Program-made: the position numbers and the translations under genes
The notes under the pieces: model-generated
The model's input: only the letters and a program-made list of their open reading frames with translations
Databases searched by the model: none
Told to the model about the DNA's origin: nothing
Source of the DNA: Desulfuromonadales bacterium
GTDB lineage: Bacteria > Desulfobacterota > Desulfuromonadia > Geobacterales > Pseudopelobacteraceae
Direction: 5' to 3'
DNA: 64,000 nt
Assembly (NCBI GenBank): GCA_013377095.1
Contig: JACAAY010000008.1
Location: 16,742 to 80,741, forward strand
Shown here: positions 1 to 7,501 of the stretch, piece after piece
Position numbering within the stretch: position 1 is the first letter of the stretch
Layout of the letters: the number at the start of each line of letters is the position of its first letter

Positions 1-165
1 AAACCGGCGGCTGTTTTAGCTGAAATCCTTCAATCACAAGGAGCCAAATCACACGCCAACCAGTTCCAAACCAATCGCGTCGCTACACTTGCTCCCAAGA
101 GTTACCGCTTAGGTCATTTATCGTTCACTGGCCTTCACGGATATGAATTTATAGTGGCAACTTAA
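1..165 (+). CDS. 3' end of an unrecognised gene (partial)
   Basis: The frame starting at base 1 is open for 54 codons and closes with TAA at 163-165, so this could be the C-terminal end of a gene that begins before the window. The encoded tail ends in GLHGYEFIVAT. I do not recognise a family. The stretch is short enough that a chance open frame is possible. Confidence 0.3.
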   Translation, partial: KPAAVLAEILQSQGAKSHANQFQTNRVATLAPKSYRLGHLSFTGLHGYEFIVAT

Positions 166-220
166 CGGGGAGATTCAGCACAGGTTTGACATCGAAGGGG
201 CACCAGAGGTTGCACGCAAA

Positions 221-254
221 GAAAAAGGGTTTAAGCATTTCTGCTTAAACCCTT
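221..254 (-). terminator. Rho-independent terminator after tRNA-Gly
   Basis: A 13-bp perfect stem (225-237 with 242-254) has a 4-nt loop. On the minus strand it is followed by a run of T. It lies just downstream of tRNA-Gly in the tRNA's direction. Confidence 0.65.
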
Positions 255-262
255 GTATCTTT

Positions 263-337
<75 letters not shown>

Positions 338-350
338 TTGCGAGATAAGT

Positions 351-379
351 TAATTAACAAATTCGACTTCCGATGTCAA
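351..379 (-). promoter_or_regulatory. sigma-70 promoter of tRNA-Gly
   Basis: A minus-strand TTGACA (379-374) is separated by 17 nt from TAATTA (356-351). The -10 box lies 13 nt upstream of the tRNA 5' end at 337. It is a near-consensus housekeeping promoter. Confidence 0.6.
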
Positions 380-472
380 CGTTTTTTTGCTTTACAAAAT
401 ACAGACCGAACTTTTTTTTTGCAGGGCATATATAGCTGACGTGTTCTGGCGCACACCCTCCTGCGTCGGAAA

Positions 473-1699
473 TCATGATCCGAGCAGCTGCCGGTAGAGC
501 CGATCAATCAGGATTGCGCGCTTCTCCCAGGAGTGTTCATCCACCGCCTTCTCACGCACCTCGCGCGAACGTCTGGCAAGACGCTCCCTGTCGGCCAGCA
601 ACTCCGTTATCTTTGTTGCCAGATCATCGGCATCGCCATAGACAGCGTACTCGCCAGAACTACTCAGTATCTCACGATTGACCGGCGTTTCAAACACAAG
701 GGTCGGCAGACCGCAGGCCATGTACTTGAACAGTTTGCCATTGGCCTCGCTGAGCGAGAGCTTGGGAGAGATGGCCAGATCGCCTGCGCAGAGCATCTCT
801 GCAGCCTGACCATAATCGATCCGGCCGGTGAAGGTCACCATACCTTCCAGCCCCCGGCCAATCGCCTTCAGACGGTAAGCCTGTTCCGGATAACCCATGA
901 CCAGAAAATGAACCTGGCTTTCCTGCGCCTTGAGGATGGACATAACATCCAGAAGCAGGTCCATCCCCTGATAGGCGTTGAGAATGCCGAGAAAAACCAC
1001 CAACGGCCTGTCTTCGGGGATACCCAGTCTGCGCCGCGTCGTGCCCGGCGGATGGGGCTGAAAGCAATCCGTATCCACTCCATCGATGACGACTGAAACT
1101 TTGTGCGCCGGAACGCTCCACTCCCGCACCAGCTGCCCGGCACCGGCCGAAGAGCTGGTGATGATGGCATCGGCTGCTCGGTTGACAATCCGCTCCACGA
1201 CGGAGAACAGCCGCTCAAGCAGGGAACCGGCCTTGAAAAAACCGTGGTCGCGGCATTCCGTCGTCAGGCTGCCCTGGAAATCCATCACCAGTGGAATACG
1301 TACCAACGGCTTGAGCAACATGGCGATGAAAGCCCCCTCGTGCAGGTGGGCGTGCAGGATCTGTGGTTTAAAGGAGCGGGCAACGGAAAGGGCCTTGAAC
1401 AGCAGCAGGATATCCAGCAGCGGTTTCTGCCAGGAGGGGCCGGCCGTAAGCCGTCGGTACCAGGGTACGGCGGGAATGCGTTCTGTCGGGATACCGGGCA
1501 GGTCACGGCCGATGTGGTAGGTGACGATGCGCACATCACATCCGTGCCTGATCAGCGCCCGCGCCTCCTCATAGATCCTGACATGGCAGCCGCGGTCCGC
1601 AAAATAGGGCGTGGGCGCCAGCATGAGAATGCGTATTGGGGACAGGGGATCGGGGACCGGGGACCGGGAAACCGGAATGGGAGAACGGGGAGCGGGCAT
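473..1699 (-). CDS. Glycosyltransferase, GT4 family
   Basis: A 408-residue GT-B enzyme, probably transferring a sugar during polysaccharide or lipopolysaccharide assembly. The N-terminal Rossmann half begins at RILMLAPTPYFADRG. The donor-binding half begins near VVFLGILNAYQG, and the signature region SEANGKLFKYMACGLP has Lys where the second Glu of the family motif often lies (FEYMACG). The first 21 residues (PAPRSPIPVSRSPVP...) are translated heptamer repeat, not family sequence. Homology starts next to Met26 (codon 1622-1624), so the native start may be there or may have been replaced. No clear ribosome binding site precedes 1699. It is 3 nt downstream of the four-helix-bundle gene and cotranscribed with two GT2 genes. 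The acceptor is unknown. Confidence 0.85.
   Translation of the reverse strand: MPAPRSPIPVSRSPVPDPLSPIRILMLAPTPYFADRGCHVRIYEEARALIRHGCDVRIVTYHIGRDLPGIPTERIPAVPWYRRLTAGPSWQKPLLDILLLFKALSVARSFKPQILHAHLHEGAFIAMLLKPLVRIPLVMDFQGSLTTECRDHGFFKAGSLLERLFSVVERIVNRAADAIITSSSAGAGQLVREWSVPAHKVSVVIDGVDTDCFQPHPPGTTRRRLGIPEDRPLVVFLGILNAYQGMDLLLDVMSILKAQESQVHFLVMGYPEQAYRLKAIGRGLEGMVTFTGRIDYGQAAEMLCAGDLAISPKLSLSEANGKLFKYMACGLPTLVFETPVNREILSSSGEYAVYGDADDLATKITELLADRERLARRSREVREKAVDEHSWEKRAILIDRLYRQLLGS
1638..1693. repeat. Heptamer repeat array, G-rich arm at the 5' end of the GT4 gene
   Basis: Eight consecutive 7-bp units on the plus strand: GGGGACA, GGGGATC, GGGGACC, GGGGACC, GGGAAAC, CGGAATG, GGAGAAC, GGGGAGC. 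It lies inside the annotated reading frame of the glycosyltransferase and supplies its proline/serine-rich N-terminus. A C-rich counterpart lies at 2056-2086, on the other side of the four-helix-bundle gene. Confidence 0.75.
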
Positions 1700-1702
1700 A
1701 AA

Positions 1703-2056
1703 TTATGTCTTGTGGCAATAATGGCGAATCAGGCCGTGCAGCATTTTTTGCAGCACCACCATCATCTCCAGCAAAGAACTGATCTCTTGCACAAAATTCA
1801 ATTTCTCCGCGATGATCAACTGCGTTTCCAACTCAGCAGCCGAGCCCAATGAAACATGGAGAAAATGCACAAACTCTTTTTCCGTTTGGCGAGCAGCTCC
1901 CTCGGCAATATTGGATGGAATGGAAACCGCAGCGCGCCGCATCTGATTGGCCAATCCATACATTTCCTCTTTGGGGAACGATGAGGTCAACGAGTAGATC
2001 CTGGTCACGACCTCAATACTCTCCTTCCAGACATCAAGATCTTTATGATCTTTCAC
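1703..2056 (-). CDS. Four-helix bundle protein (23S rRNA intervening-sequence family)
   Basis: A 117-residue, mainly helical protein. The opening HKDLDVWKESIEVVTRIY, the motif GLANQMRRAAVSIPSNIAEG and the tail region GSAAELETQLIIAEKL are hallmarks of the S23/IVS four-helix bundle family, also related to Avd of diversity-generating retroelements. The family's molecular role is unsettled. The start is GTG at 2056-2054, overlapping the stop of the upstream GT2 gene in a GTGA junction. The only available Shine-Dalgarno-like sequence is the G-rich heptamer array itself. It is flanked by inverted heptamer arrays and sits between glycosyltransferases, which suggests insertion. Confidence 0.85.
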   Translation of the reverse strand: MKDHKDLDVWKESIEVVTRIYSLTSSFPKEEMYGLANQMRRAAVSIPSNIAEGAARQTEKEFVHFLHVSLGSAAELETQLIIAEKLNFVQEISSLLEMMVVLQKMLHGLIRHYCHKT

Positions 2057-3024
2057 CCCGTCCCCCGTCCCTGGTCCCCCTTCCCCAGATTTATCCTGTC
2101 CCTGACCACATAGATCGGTTTGCCCTGGGCTTCGTAGTAGGTGCGGGCATTGAGTTCACCCAGCAACCCCAGCACGATGAACTGTACCCCCATGAACAGC
2201 AGGAAGGCGGTCATGATGAACAGCGGGTTGCGGTTCATGCTGAGGTTTTCGAACAGCTTCATATAGATGGTCATTGCGCCGCTGCAACAACCAGCCAGGA
2301 GGGTGTACAGCCCCCATTTGCCGAACAGCTGGATCGGCTTGGTGGAGTAGGCCAGCAGGAACTTGACCGTCATCAGATCAAGAATCACCCGCACGGTGCG
2401 TGAAATGCCGTATTTGCTGACACCGTGGCGGCGGGGATGGTGCCTGACCGGGAGTTCGGCAACCCTGGCCCCCACCTGGGACGCCAGGGCCGGCACAAAA
2501 CGGTGCATCTCGCCATACAGGTTGATGCCGTCCAAGACCTCGCGGCGATAGGCCTTGAGGGTGCAACCGTAGTCATGGAGATGCACACCTGTGGACGACG
2601 AGATCAGCGCATTGGCCAGGATGGAGGGGATCTTGCGGGTTACAAAGGTATCCTTGCGGTCGCTGCGCCAGCCGGAGACCACATCATACCCCTCGTGAAT
2701 CTTTTCGATCAGGCGCGGAATATCAGCCGGATCGTTCTGCAGGTCTCCATCCATGGGAATTATGATGGCGCCGCTGGCCGCATCGAAACCGGCCGACATT
2801 GCCGCAGTTTGCCCGAAGTTCCGGCGGAATCTGATGACCTTGAGACGTTCATCCCGGGCAGCCAGTTCTTTGAGGATAGCGTACGAACCGTCCATTGAGC
2901 CGTCATCAACCATGATGATTTCATAGCAGGGATCGATATCATCCAGCGCACCTACGATGGTTCGATAGAGCTCATCGATGCTTTCCTGCTCGTTATAGAT
3001 GGGGACAACAATACTGAAGTTCAC
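2053..3024 (-). CDS. Glycosyltransferase family 2, ArnC/GtrB-like membrane enzyme
   Basis: A 323-residue GT-A enzyme, predicted to move a sugar from a nucleotide donor to a polyprenyl phosphate. The N-terminus SIVVPIYNEQESIDEL and the IIMVDDGS and MDGDLQNDP motifs give nucleotide and metal binding. Two C-terminal membrane helices follow (about residues 235-258 and 270-295), as in dolichol-phosphate-mannose-synthase-like bacterial proteins. The last residues (GKGDQGRGTG) are encoded by the heptamer array at 2056-2086, so the original C-terminus was probably replaced. The stop overlaps the GTG start of the next gene. The lipid acceptor and sugar cannot be named from sequence. Confidence 0.88.
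   Translation of the reverse strand: MNFSIVVPIYNEQESIDELYRTIVGALDDIDPCYEIIMVDDGSMDGSYAILKELAARDERLKVIRFRRNFGQTAAMSAGFDAASGAIIIPMDGDLQNDPADIPRLIEKIHEGYDVVSGWRSDRKDTFVTRKIPSILANALISSSTGVHLHDYGCTLKAYRREVLDGINLYGEMHRFVPALASQVGARVAELPVRHHPRRHGVSKYGISRTVRVILDLMTVKFLLAYSTKPIQLFGKWGLYTLLAGCCSGAMTIYMKLFENLSMNRNPLFIMTAFLLFMGVQFIVLGLLGELNARTYYEAQGKPIYVVRDRINLGKGDQGRGTG
2056..2086. repeat. Heptamer repeat array, C-rich arm beside the four-helix-bundle gene
   Basis: Read on the minus strand this is GGGGAAG, GGGGACC, AGGGACG, GGGGACG plus a partial unit. It is inverted relative to the array at 1638-1693. It encodes the last residues of the GT2 enzyme and sits where the ribosome binding site of the four-helix-bundle gene must lie. 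Confidence 0.7.
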
Positions 3025-3125
3025 GTGATGCTCCCTGGGCGGAATCTTTCACCTGTGCCGCCCGTTTGATGGAACCTGACAAAGAGAGGGACACCAAAAC
3101 CGGTTGGCCGGCCAGGCATCCGCCA

Positions 3126-4079
3126 TCACCAGGAGGATTGATCAAAGGCCTTGACCAGTTTTACCTGCACTTCGCCGCTTTTATTCCCAATTGGCCTGCC
3201 CCCCATGAATCCGGACAACAACCCGATACCGTTGCACACATGCATAACCGGATACAGAAGCAGCACCAGCACACTTTCCAGACGGGCCGAGGCGATCACG
3301 GCTCCAACGGAAAACAGGGCCGCCAGGATCAGGTACACCAGCAGCGGCAGGAATCGAACCGTGCCCGCAGGGAGCAGGGGCAGCGCCAGAAGATAGCAGA
3401 CAAAAAACAGCGGTGCAAAACTGACCAATGAGCGGGGACCGGCCAGGAGTGTCTGCTGCGCCCTACCCCGTCCATAACTGCGCATCTGGCGCATGAAGGC
3501 CGCCAATGTGGGCCGCTGGCTCCGCTCAACCGCCAGGGCCGGGTCATGCAGCAGCCTGTGTCCGGCAGCGTTGATCCTGTCCAGAAGCTCATTTTCCTCG
3601 TTGGGATAGAGCCGTTCGTCAAACCCACCGGCCGCAAGAAACGACTCACGACGGAACGCCAGGTTGCACAGGATCAGCTCCTGCTCCGTGGTCTGGCGTA
3701 GCAAGCCGTTTGAACGATAGCGGTTTCGCATGGCTCCGGCTCCAAAAAACGAGCAGAGGGCAACGCCAAAGAGGCGCTGAAGAGGCGAGTCGCCGGGCGG
3801 TGTCAGCGAAGGCCCGCCCACAACAGCCACGGTTTGGTCCTCGAAAGCGCGTGCGCAAAGCTTCAGAGCTTCGGGAACCGGGCGCGAGTCATCATCCAGG
3901 AAGTAGAGCAGATCTCCCGAGGCCTGCTGCGCAGCCAGGTTGCGCTGCCTGCTGGGCATGGTTCCCTCGGAGATCAGAACCTCAAACTGGTGTGGCGGGT
4001 ACTCAAGCCGTCTGATGGATTCAAGTGCGGTCACGGAACCGCCCGGCTTCACCGGTATGATAATTGAGAATGTCGGCAT
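3126..4079 (-). CDS. Glycosyltransferase family 2 with C-terminal membrane segments
   Basis: A 317-residue protein starting TFSIIIPVKPGGSVTALESI, the nucleotide-binding strand of a GT-A fold. LLYFLDDDSRPVP carries the DxD metal-binding site near residue 75, and ERLYPNEENELLDRI resembles the catalytic ED motif region. Three hydrophobic segments lie in the C-terminal third (about residues 225-300), which points to a membrane-bound enzyme acting on a lipid-linked or surface acceptor. It is about 100 bp upstream of the ArnC-like GT2 gene on the same strand. The specific product is unknown. Confidence 0.85.
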   Translation of the reverse strand: MPTFSIIIPVKPGGSVTALESIRRLEYPPHQFEVLISEGTMPSRQRNLAAQQASGDLLYFLDDDSRPVPEALKLCARAFEDQTVAVVGGPSLTPPGDSPLQRLFGVALCSFFGAGAMRNRYRSNGLLRQTTEQELILCNLAFRRESFLAAGGFDERLYPNEENELLDRINAAGHRLLHDPALAVERSQRPTLAAFMRQMRSYGRGRAQQTLLAGPRSLVSFAPLFFVCYLLALPLLPAGTVRFLPLLVYLILAALFSVGAVIASARLESVLVLLLYPVMHVCNGIGLLSGFMGGRPIGNKSGEVQVKLVKAFDQSSW

Positions 4080-4199
4080 GTCGTTTCAAAGCAATTGACC
4101 ACCCGCGTACTGCGGATGGTCAATTGGTTGTCAATCTGTATAAAGGTGCCCAAACCGACATGCGGTTATGGTCATGGATTTGAGCGCGCCAGCATGTTC

Positions 4200-5054
4200 C
4201 TACTTGCCGCCGTAACTGTGCAGACCGGAGAGGAACAGATTGACACCCAGGTAACAGAAGATGGTGGCAGCAAAACCGATGATCGACAGCCATGCGGCCC
4301 GTTTGCCGACCCAGCCCTTGGTGAAGCGGGCATGCAGAAAAGCGGCATAGATGAACCAGACAATCAGCGACCAGGTCTCCTTCGGATCCCAGCTCCAGTA
4401 GGTTCCCCAGGCATAGTTGGCCCAGGCGGCGCCGGTGATGATGCCGATGGTAAGCAAGGGGAATCCGATCATGATGGCGCGGTAGTTCAGATCGTCAAGC
4501 ACCCGGGTGGGGGGAAACATGGTCATGATCCCGCCGGCGGATGCATTTGATGATGCGTTTGCCTCATGGGAGGCCTTGAGCAGATACATGATCGATACGC
4601 CACAGGCCACGGCAAAGGCGGCATAACCGAGGAAACAGGTGATGACATGATACAACAGCCAGTTGCTCTGCAGCGCCGGCACAAGCGGTTCGATGCCGGT
4701 ATTGAGTCCCAGCTGCGCCCAGGCCATGCCGAGCAGCGCAAAGGGAACGACAAAAGCCCCGATGATGCGGTACTTGTATTTCAAGTCGATAAACAGATAG
4801 ATCAGTATGATGGTCCAGGAGAAAAAAACCACCGATTCGTAAAGATTGGAAAGTGGGGCGTGCCCAAAGCCGACGTCATAGGATTCCTTCCAGCGCAGAC
4901 CTATGGCAACCGTCTGGAGCGCCAGCCCGGCATAGGCCAGCAAACTCCCGGCCAGTCCGACGGTCTTGTTCTTGCCGGCCAGAAAAATGAAAAATGTAAC
5001 CATTGACGCCATATAAGCCAGCGTTGTCATATTAAAGAAAAGCGAACTGGTCAT
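4200..5054 (-). CDS. ccsA: Cytochrome c biogenesis protein CcsA/ResC
   Basis: A 284-residue polytopic protein with about eight membrane helices. The tryptophan-rich haem-handling motif WGTYWSWDPKETWSLIVW lies near residue 215, with conserved histidines on neighbouring loops. With ResB it forms the System II synthase that exports haem and attaches it to CxxCH motifs of apocytochromes outside the membrane. It starts 16 nt after the resB stop, so the two form an operon. The triheme cytochrome gene just upstream is a likely client. Confidence 0.92.
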   Translation of the reverse strand: MTSSLFFNMTTLAYMASMVTFFIFLAGKNKTVGLAGSLLAYAGLALQTVAIGLRWKESYDVGFGHAPLSNLYESVVFFSWTIILIYLFIDLKYKYRIIGAFVVPFALLGMAWAQLGLNTGIEPLVPALQSNWLLYHVITCFLGYAAFAVACGVSIMYLLKASHEANASSNASAGGIMTMFPPTRVLDDLNYRAIMIGFPLLTIGIITGAAWANYAWGTYWSWDPKETWSLIVWFIYAAFLHARFTKGWVGKRAAWLSIIGFAATIFCYLGVNLFLSGLHSYGGK

Positions 5055-5070
5055 ACCCTGTGTACCCCCG

Positions 5071-6435
5071 TTAGATTTGCAGTTCTTTCAGCTTGGCGGA
5101 CAGGTCATCAAACTGTAGGGAGAACGCAGCCTGGTTTTTGCTGGCATTTCCATACATGCGCGCGTGCCCTTTTGATACAACAATCCATACCCGTTTATGT
5201 GACATGAAAAACGCAATAAAGAGACCGGCAACCATCAATGCACACCCCAGCCAGACAACCCAGACACCGGGATCCTTGGCGACCTGCAACCCGGTGAACA
5301 GCCTGGCATTGGTCCCGTCATAACCGAAAACCAGCTCATCGCCACGCTGGGCATTTATTTCGGGATAATTTTTGAAAATTTCGAATACCTGGGGGCTTTT
5401 CCCCTTGAAGGTCACTTCTATCTGGGCGGCCGGCCCGTTCAGTTCCGGGATTATCTGCTGCACCTCCTGGGTGGCTCCGATAAGTTTTACGAGCGTTCCA
5501 TCCTTGAGGGAAACCCTTTCACCTTCGTGAAAGGTAATGCGTTGGGACGCCGATCCGCCGCGGGGCGCCACAGTGAGATAGTGTTCGCTCCCCTCACTGG
5601 CCTGGCCATAGCTGGACTGGTAGAAGGTAAAGCCCCGGTAGGTCATCGGATCGTTGACGATTACCCGGGCATTGGTGTAAGCGGGCACCGGAACACCGTT
5701 TTCCAGCACCGTCAGAATGCTCTTGAATTCCTTGGGCGCGCCGGTGCTGTACTTTGCAACGCTAAACTGGTCGCAGCGCACCGTAAAACCAAGCGGTGTG
5801 TTTTTTCCGCTACGGGACACAAAGCTGTTGATGCTTTCACCCTCAACAATATTCACGAAGCCCTTATCACCAAACAGCGATCCGATGATCGCGCCAATGA
5901 AGATCACCAGGATGCTGGCGTGGACGACGTAGACACCCAGGCGGCACCAGGCGGTTTTCTGGGCAAAAAGATGGTACACCCCACCCTGTTCGGTCTCAAT
6001 CGGCGCAGCAAGCTCAGTCTTCAGAAAATCGGCCAGTTTTTTCCTGGCGATATCTGCCGGTGTCGAGAAAACAACCTCCTGTTTCAAAGTGTAGCTCTTC
6101 TGCAGCGACTCGCTGAGTACCAGCGCCGGATGACTGATAAAGGTAAAGACATGCGGCAGCCTTTTGATGGAGCAGCAGGTCAGGTTGAGGCTGAATACGT
6201 ACAGCAGGGCAATGAACCACCAGGAGTGGTACATATCGAAAAAGCCTAGCTTGGTATACATCGCAAGCTTGAGGGCGCTTATCTGCGCAATGTACTCCGG
6301 CGGCGTCGGTCCTTGTGGCAGAACTGTACCGATAATGGAGGTAAGCGCAAGGGAGATCAGCAAAAACATGGTGAGCTTGAGTGAACAGAAAAAGTCCCAT
6401 ACGGACTCGATGAAATTTCGCTGGGTAGTTGCCAA
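5071..6435 (-). CDS. resB: Cytochrome c biogenesis protein ResB (Ccs1)
   Basis: A 454-residue System II partner of CcsA. Three N-terminal membrane segments (about residues 15-40, 65-90 and 165-190) precede a large extracytoplasmic domain containing YRGFTFYQSSYGQ, typical of ResB, and a final helix near residue 390. The start is TTG at 6435-6433 with AGGAGA upstream. The protein is thought to hold apocytochrome and haem for ligation. Confidence 0.92.
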   Translation of the reverse strand: MATTQRNFIESVWDFFCSLKLTMFLLISLALTSIIGTVLPQGPTPPEYIAQISALKLAMYTKLGFFDMYHSWWFIALLYVFSLNLTCCSIKRLPHVFTFISHPALVLSESLQKSYTLKQEVVFSTPADIARKKLADFLKTELAAPIETEQGGVYHLFAQKTAWCRLGVYVVHASILVIFIGAIIGSLFGDKGFVNIVEGESINSFVSRSGKNTPLGFTVRCDQFSVAKYSTGAPKEFKSILTVLENGVPVPAYTNARVIVNDPMTYRGFTFYQSSYGQASEGSEHYLTVAPRGGSASQRITFHEGERVSLKDGTLVKLIGATQEVQQIIPELNGPAAQIEVTFKGKSPQVFEIFKNYPEINAQRGDELVFGYDGTNARLFTGLQVAKDPGVWVVWLGCALMVAGLFIAFFMSHKRVWIVVSKGHARMYGNASKNQAAFSLQFDDLSAKLKELQI

Positions 6436-6557
6436 GAGTGTCTCCTGCCGTCGAGAATAAGACCTTTATAAGTGGATCGATAAAGAATGGATGATAGACC
6501 AAATCAGCATAAAGGTGTAGATATTTTTCCCTCCCTTTGCCTATTGTTTCTCCGAAA

Positions 6558-6598
6558 AATGTAAAAAGGGATAACACACTGGGTTGTCATCCCTTTTC
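6558..6598 (-). terminator. Terminator of the c7 cytochrome gene
   Basis: An imperfect hairpin pairs 6563-6576 with 6585-6597. On the minus strand it is followed by a T-rich stretch. It lies 25 nt after the cytochrome stop and separates that gene from resB. Confidence 0.6.
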
Positions 6599-6622
6599 CA
6601 CGATCCTACGTATGTCGGTGTG

Positions 6623-6889
6623 CTACTTGTGGCATTCCTTACATGAGGTCGGCCCTTTTTTCATGTCGGCGTGGCAACCTTTGCACTTCTCGTGAGCCCA
6701 GGCCTTGCCAAAGCCTTCAATCTTGCCGCCTGCCGCTGTGGCATGGCACTTTGTGCACTCACCGGCAGCTGCCTGGTGCGCCTTGTGATCAAACTTGACG
6801 CCTCGTTTCATTTCGATCACATCCGGAGCAGCCATGGCGGTTCCCGCAAATGCGACACAGGCCAACAGAGCAATAATGGTTTTTTTCAT
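6623..6889 (-). CDS. PpcA-type periplasmic triheme cytochrome c7
   Basis: An 88-residue precursor. The signal peptide MKKTIIALLACVAFAGTAMA is followed by a mature chain with three haem motifs (CTKCH, CKGCH, CKECH) and the spare histidines FDHKAHQ and WAHEKC for bis-His ligation. GKIEGFGKAWAHEKCKGCH and MKKGPTSCKECH match the PpcA family of Geobacter, which carries electrons across the periplasm during extracellular electron transfer. An in-frame ATG at 6931 lies further upstream, but the ATG at 6889 has a good ribosome site (AAGGGGG) and begins the signal peptide, so I use it. The haem ligation genes lie immediately downstream. Confidence 0.93.
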   Translation of the reverse strand: MKKTIIALLACVAFAGTAMAAPDVIEMKRGVKFDHKAHQAAAGECTKCHATAAGGKIEGFGKAWAHEKCKGCHADMKKGPTSCKECHK

Positions 6890-6956
6890 CGGCACTACCC
6901 CCTTTCTGAAGTGGTGATATTTTCCCCGCAAGCACGGGGCTTGTCAAGCGAATATC

Positions 6957-7478
6957 TCAGCGGGACTCCTCAACCGCCCTGACAGCCTGCAGATCCTCGT
7001 CACGCCGCTCAACATCCAGAGCCATCTCACGGCGATAATTGCGGAGCGCCTCCGTCAGCCGGGCGTCATTCAGGGCCAGTATCTGTACGGCGAGAATAGC
7101 AGCATTTTTTGCGCCGGCCTTGCCGATGGTCATGGTTGCCACCGGAATTCCTCCCGGCATCTGAACCGTGGCATACAGGGCGTCAACACCGTTGAGGGCG
7201 CTGCCGGAAACCGGCACGCCGATCACCGGCAGGATCGTCTCGGAAGCGATCACCCCAGCCAGGTGAGCAGCCATTCCGGCACCGGCAATAATGACTTTTA
7301 TCCCTCTTCCGGCAGCTTCCGACGCCAGTTTTGCCGTGCGGGCCGGCGAACGGTGGGCCGACGAAATCCTCATTTCACACGGAACGTCAAATTGTCCCAA
7401 CATATCAGCGGTTTCCTGCATTATCGGCAAATCGGAGTTACTGCCCATGATAATCAGAACCTGTACGTTAGCTTGCAT
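6957..7478 (-). CDS. purE: N5-carboxyaminoimidazole ribonucleotide mutase PurE
   Basis: A 173-residue class I PurE. The motif IIMGSNSDLPIMQETADML binds the phosphate, and SAHRSPART supplies the catalytic histidine. It moves the carboxylate of N5-CAIR to C4 in purine synthesis. It normally partners PurK, which is not in the window. GGAGAG precedes the ATG. It lies 23 nt after a FIST chemoreceptor gene and in the same direction as purD and purH. Confidence 0.95.
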   Translation of the reverse strand: MQANVQVLIIMGSNSDLPIMQETADMLGQFDVPCEMRISSAHRSPARTAKLASEAAGRGIKVIIAGAGMAAHLAGVIASETILPVIGVPVSGSALNGVDALYATVQMPGGIPVATMTIGKAGAKNAAILAVQILALNDARLTEALRNYRREMALDVERRDEDLQAVRAVEESR

Positions 7479-7501
7479 TGTTGTCTCTCCTACTTTTATG
7501 G

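Noticed and set aside
1638..2086. CRISPR array
   Set aside because: Repeats are 7 bp without spacers and no cas genes are near. No CRISPR array was seen anywhere in the window.
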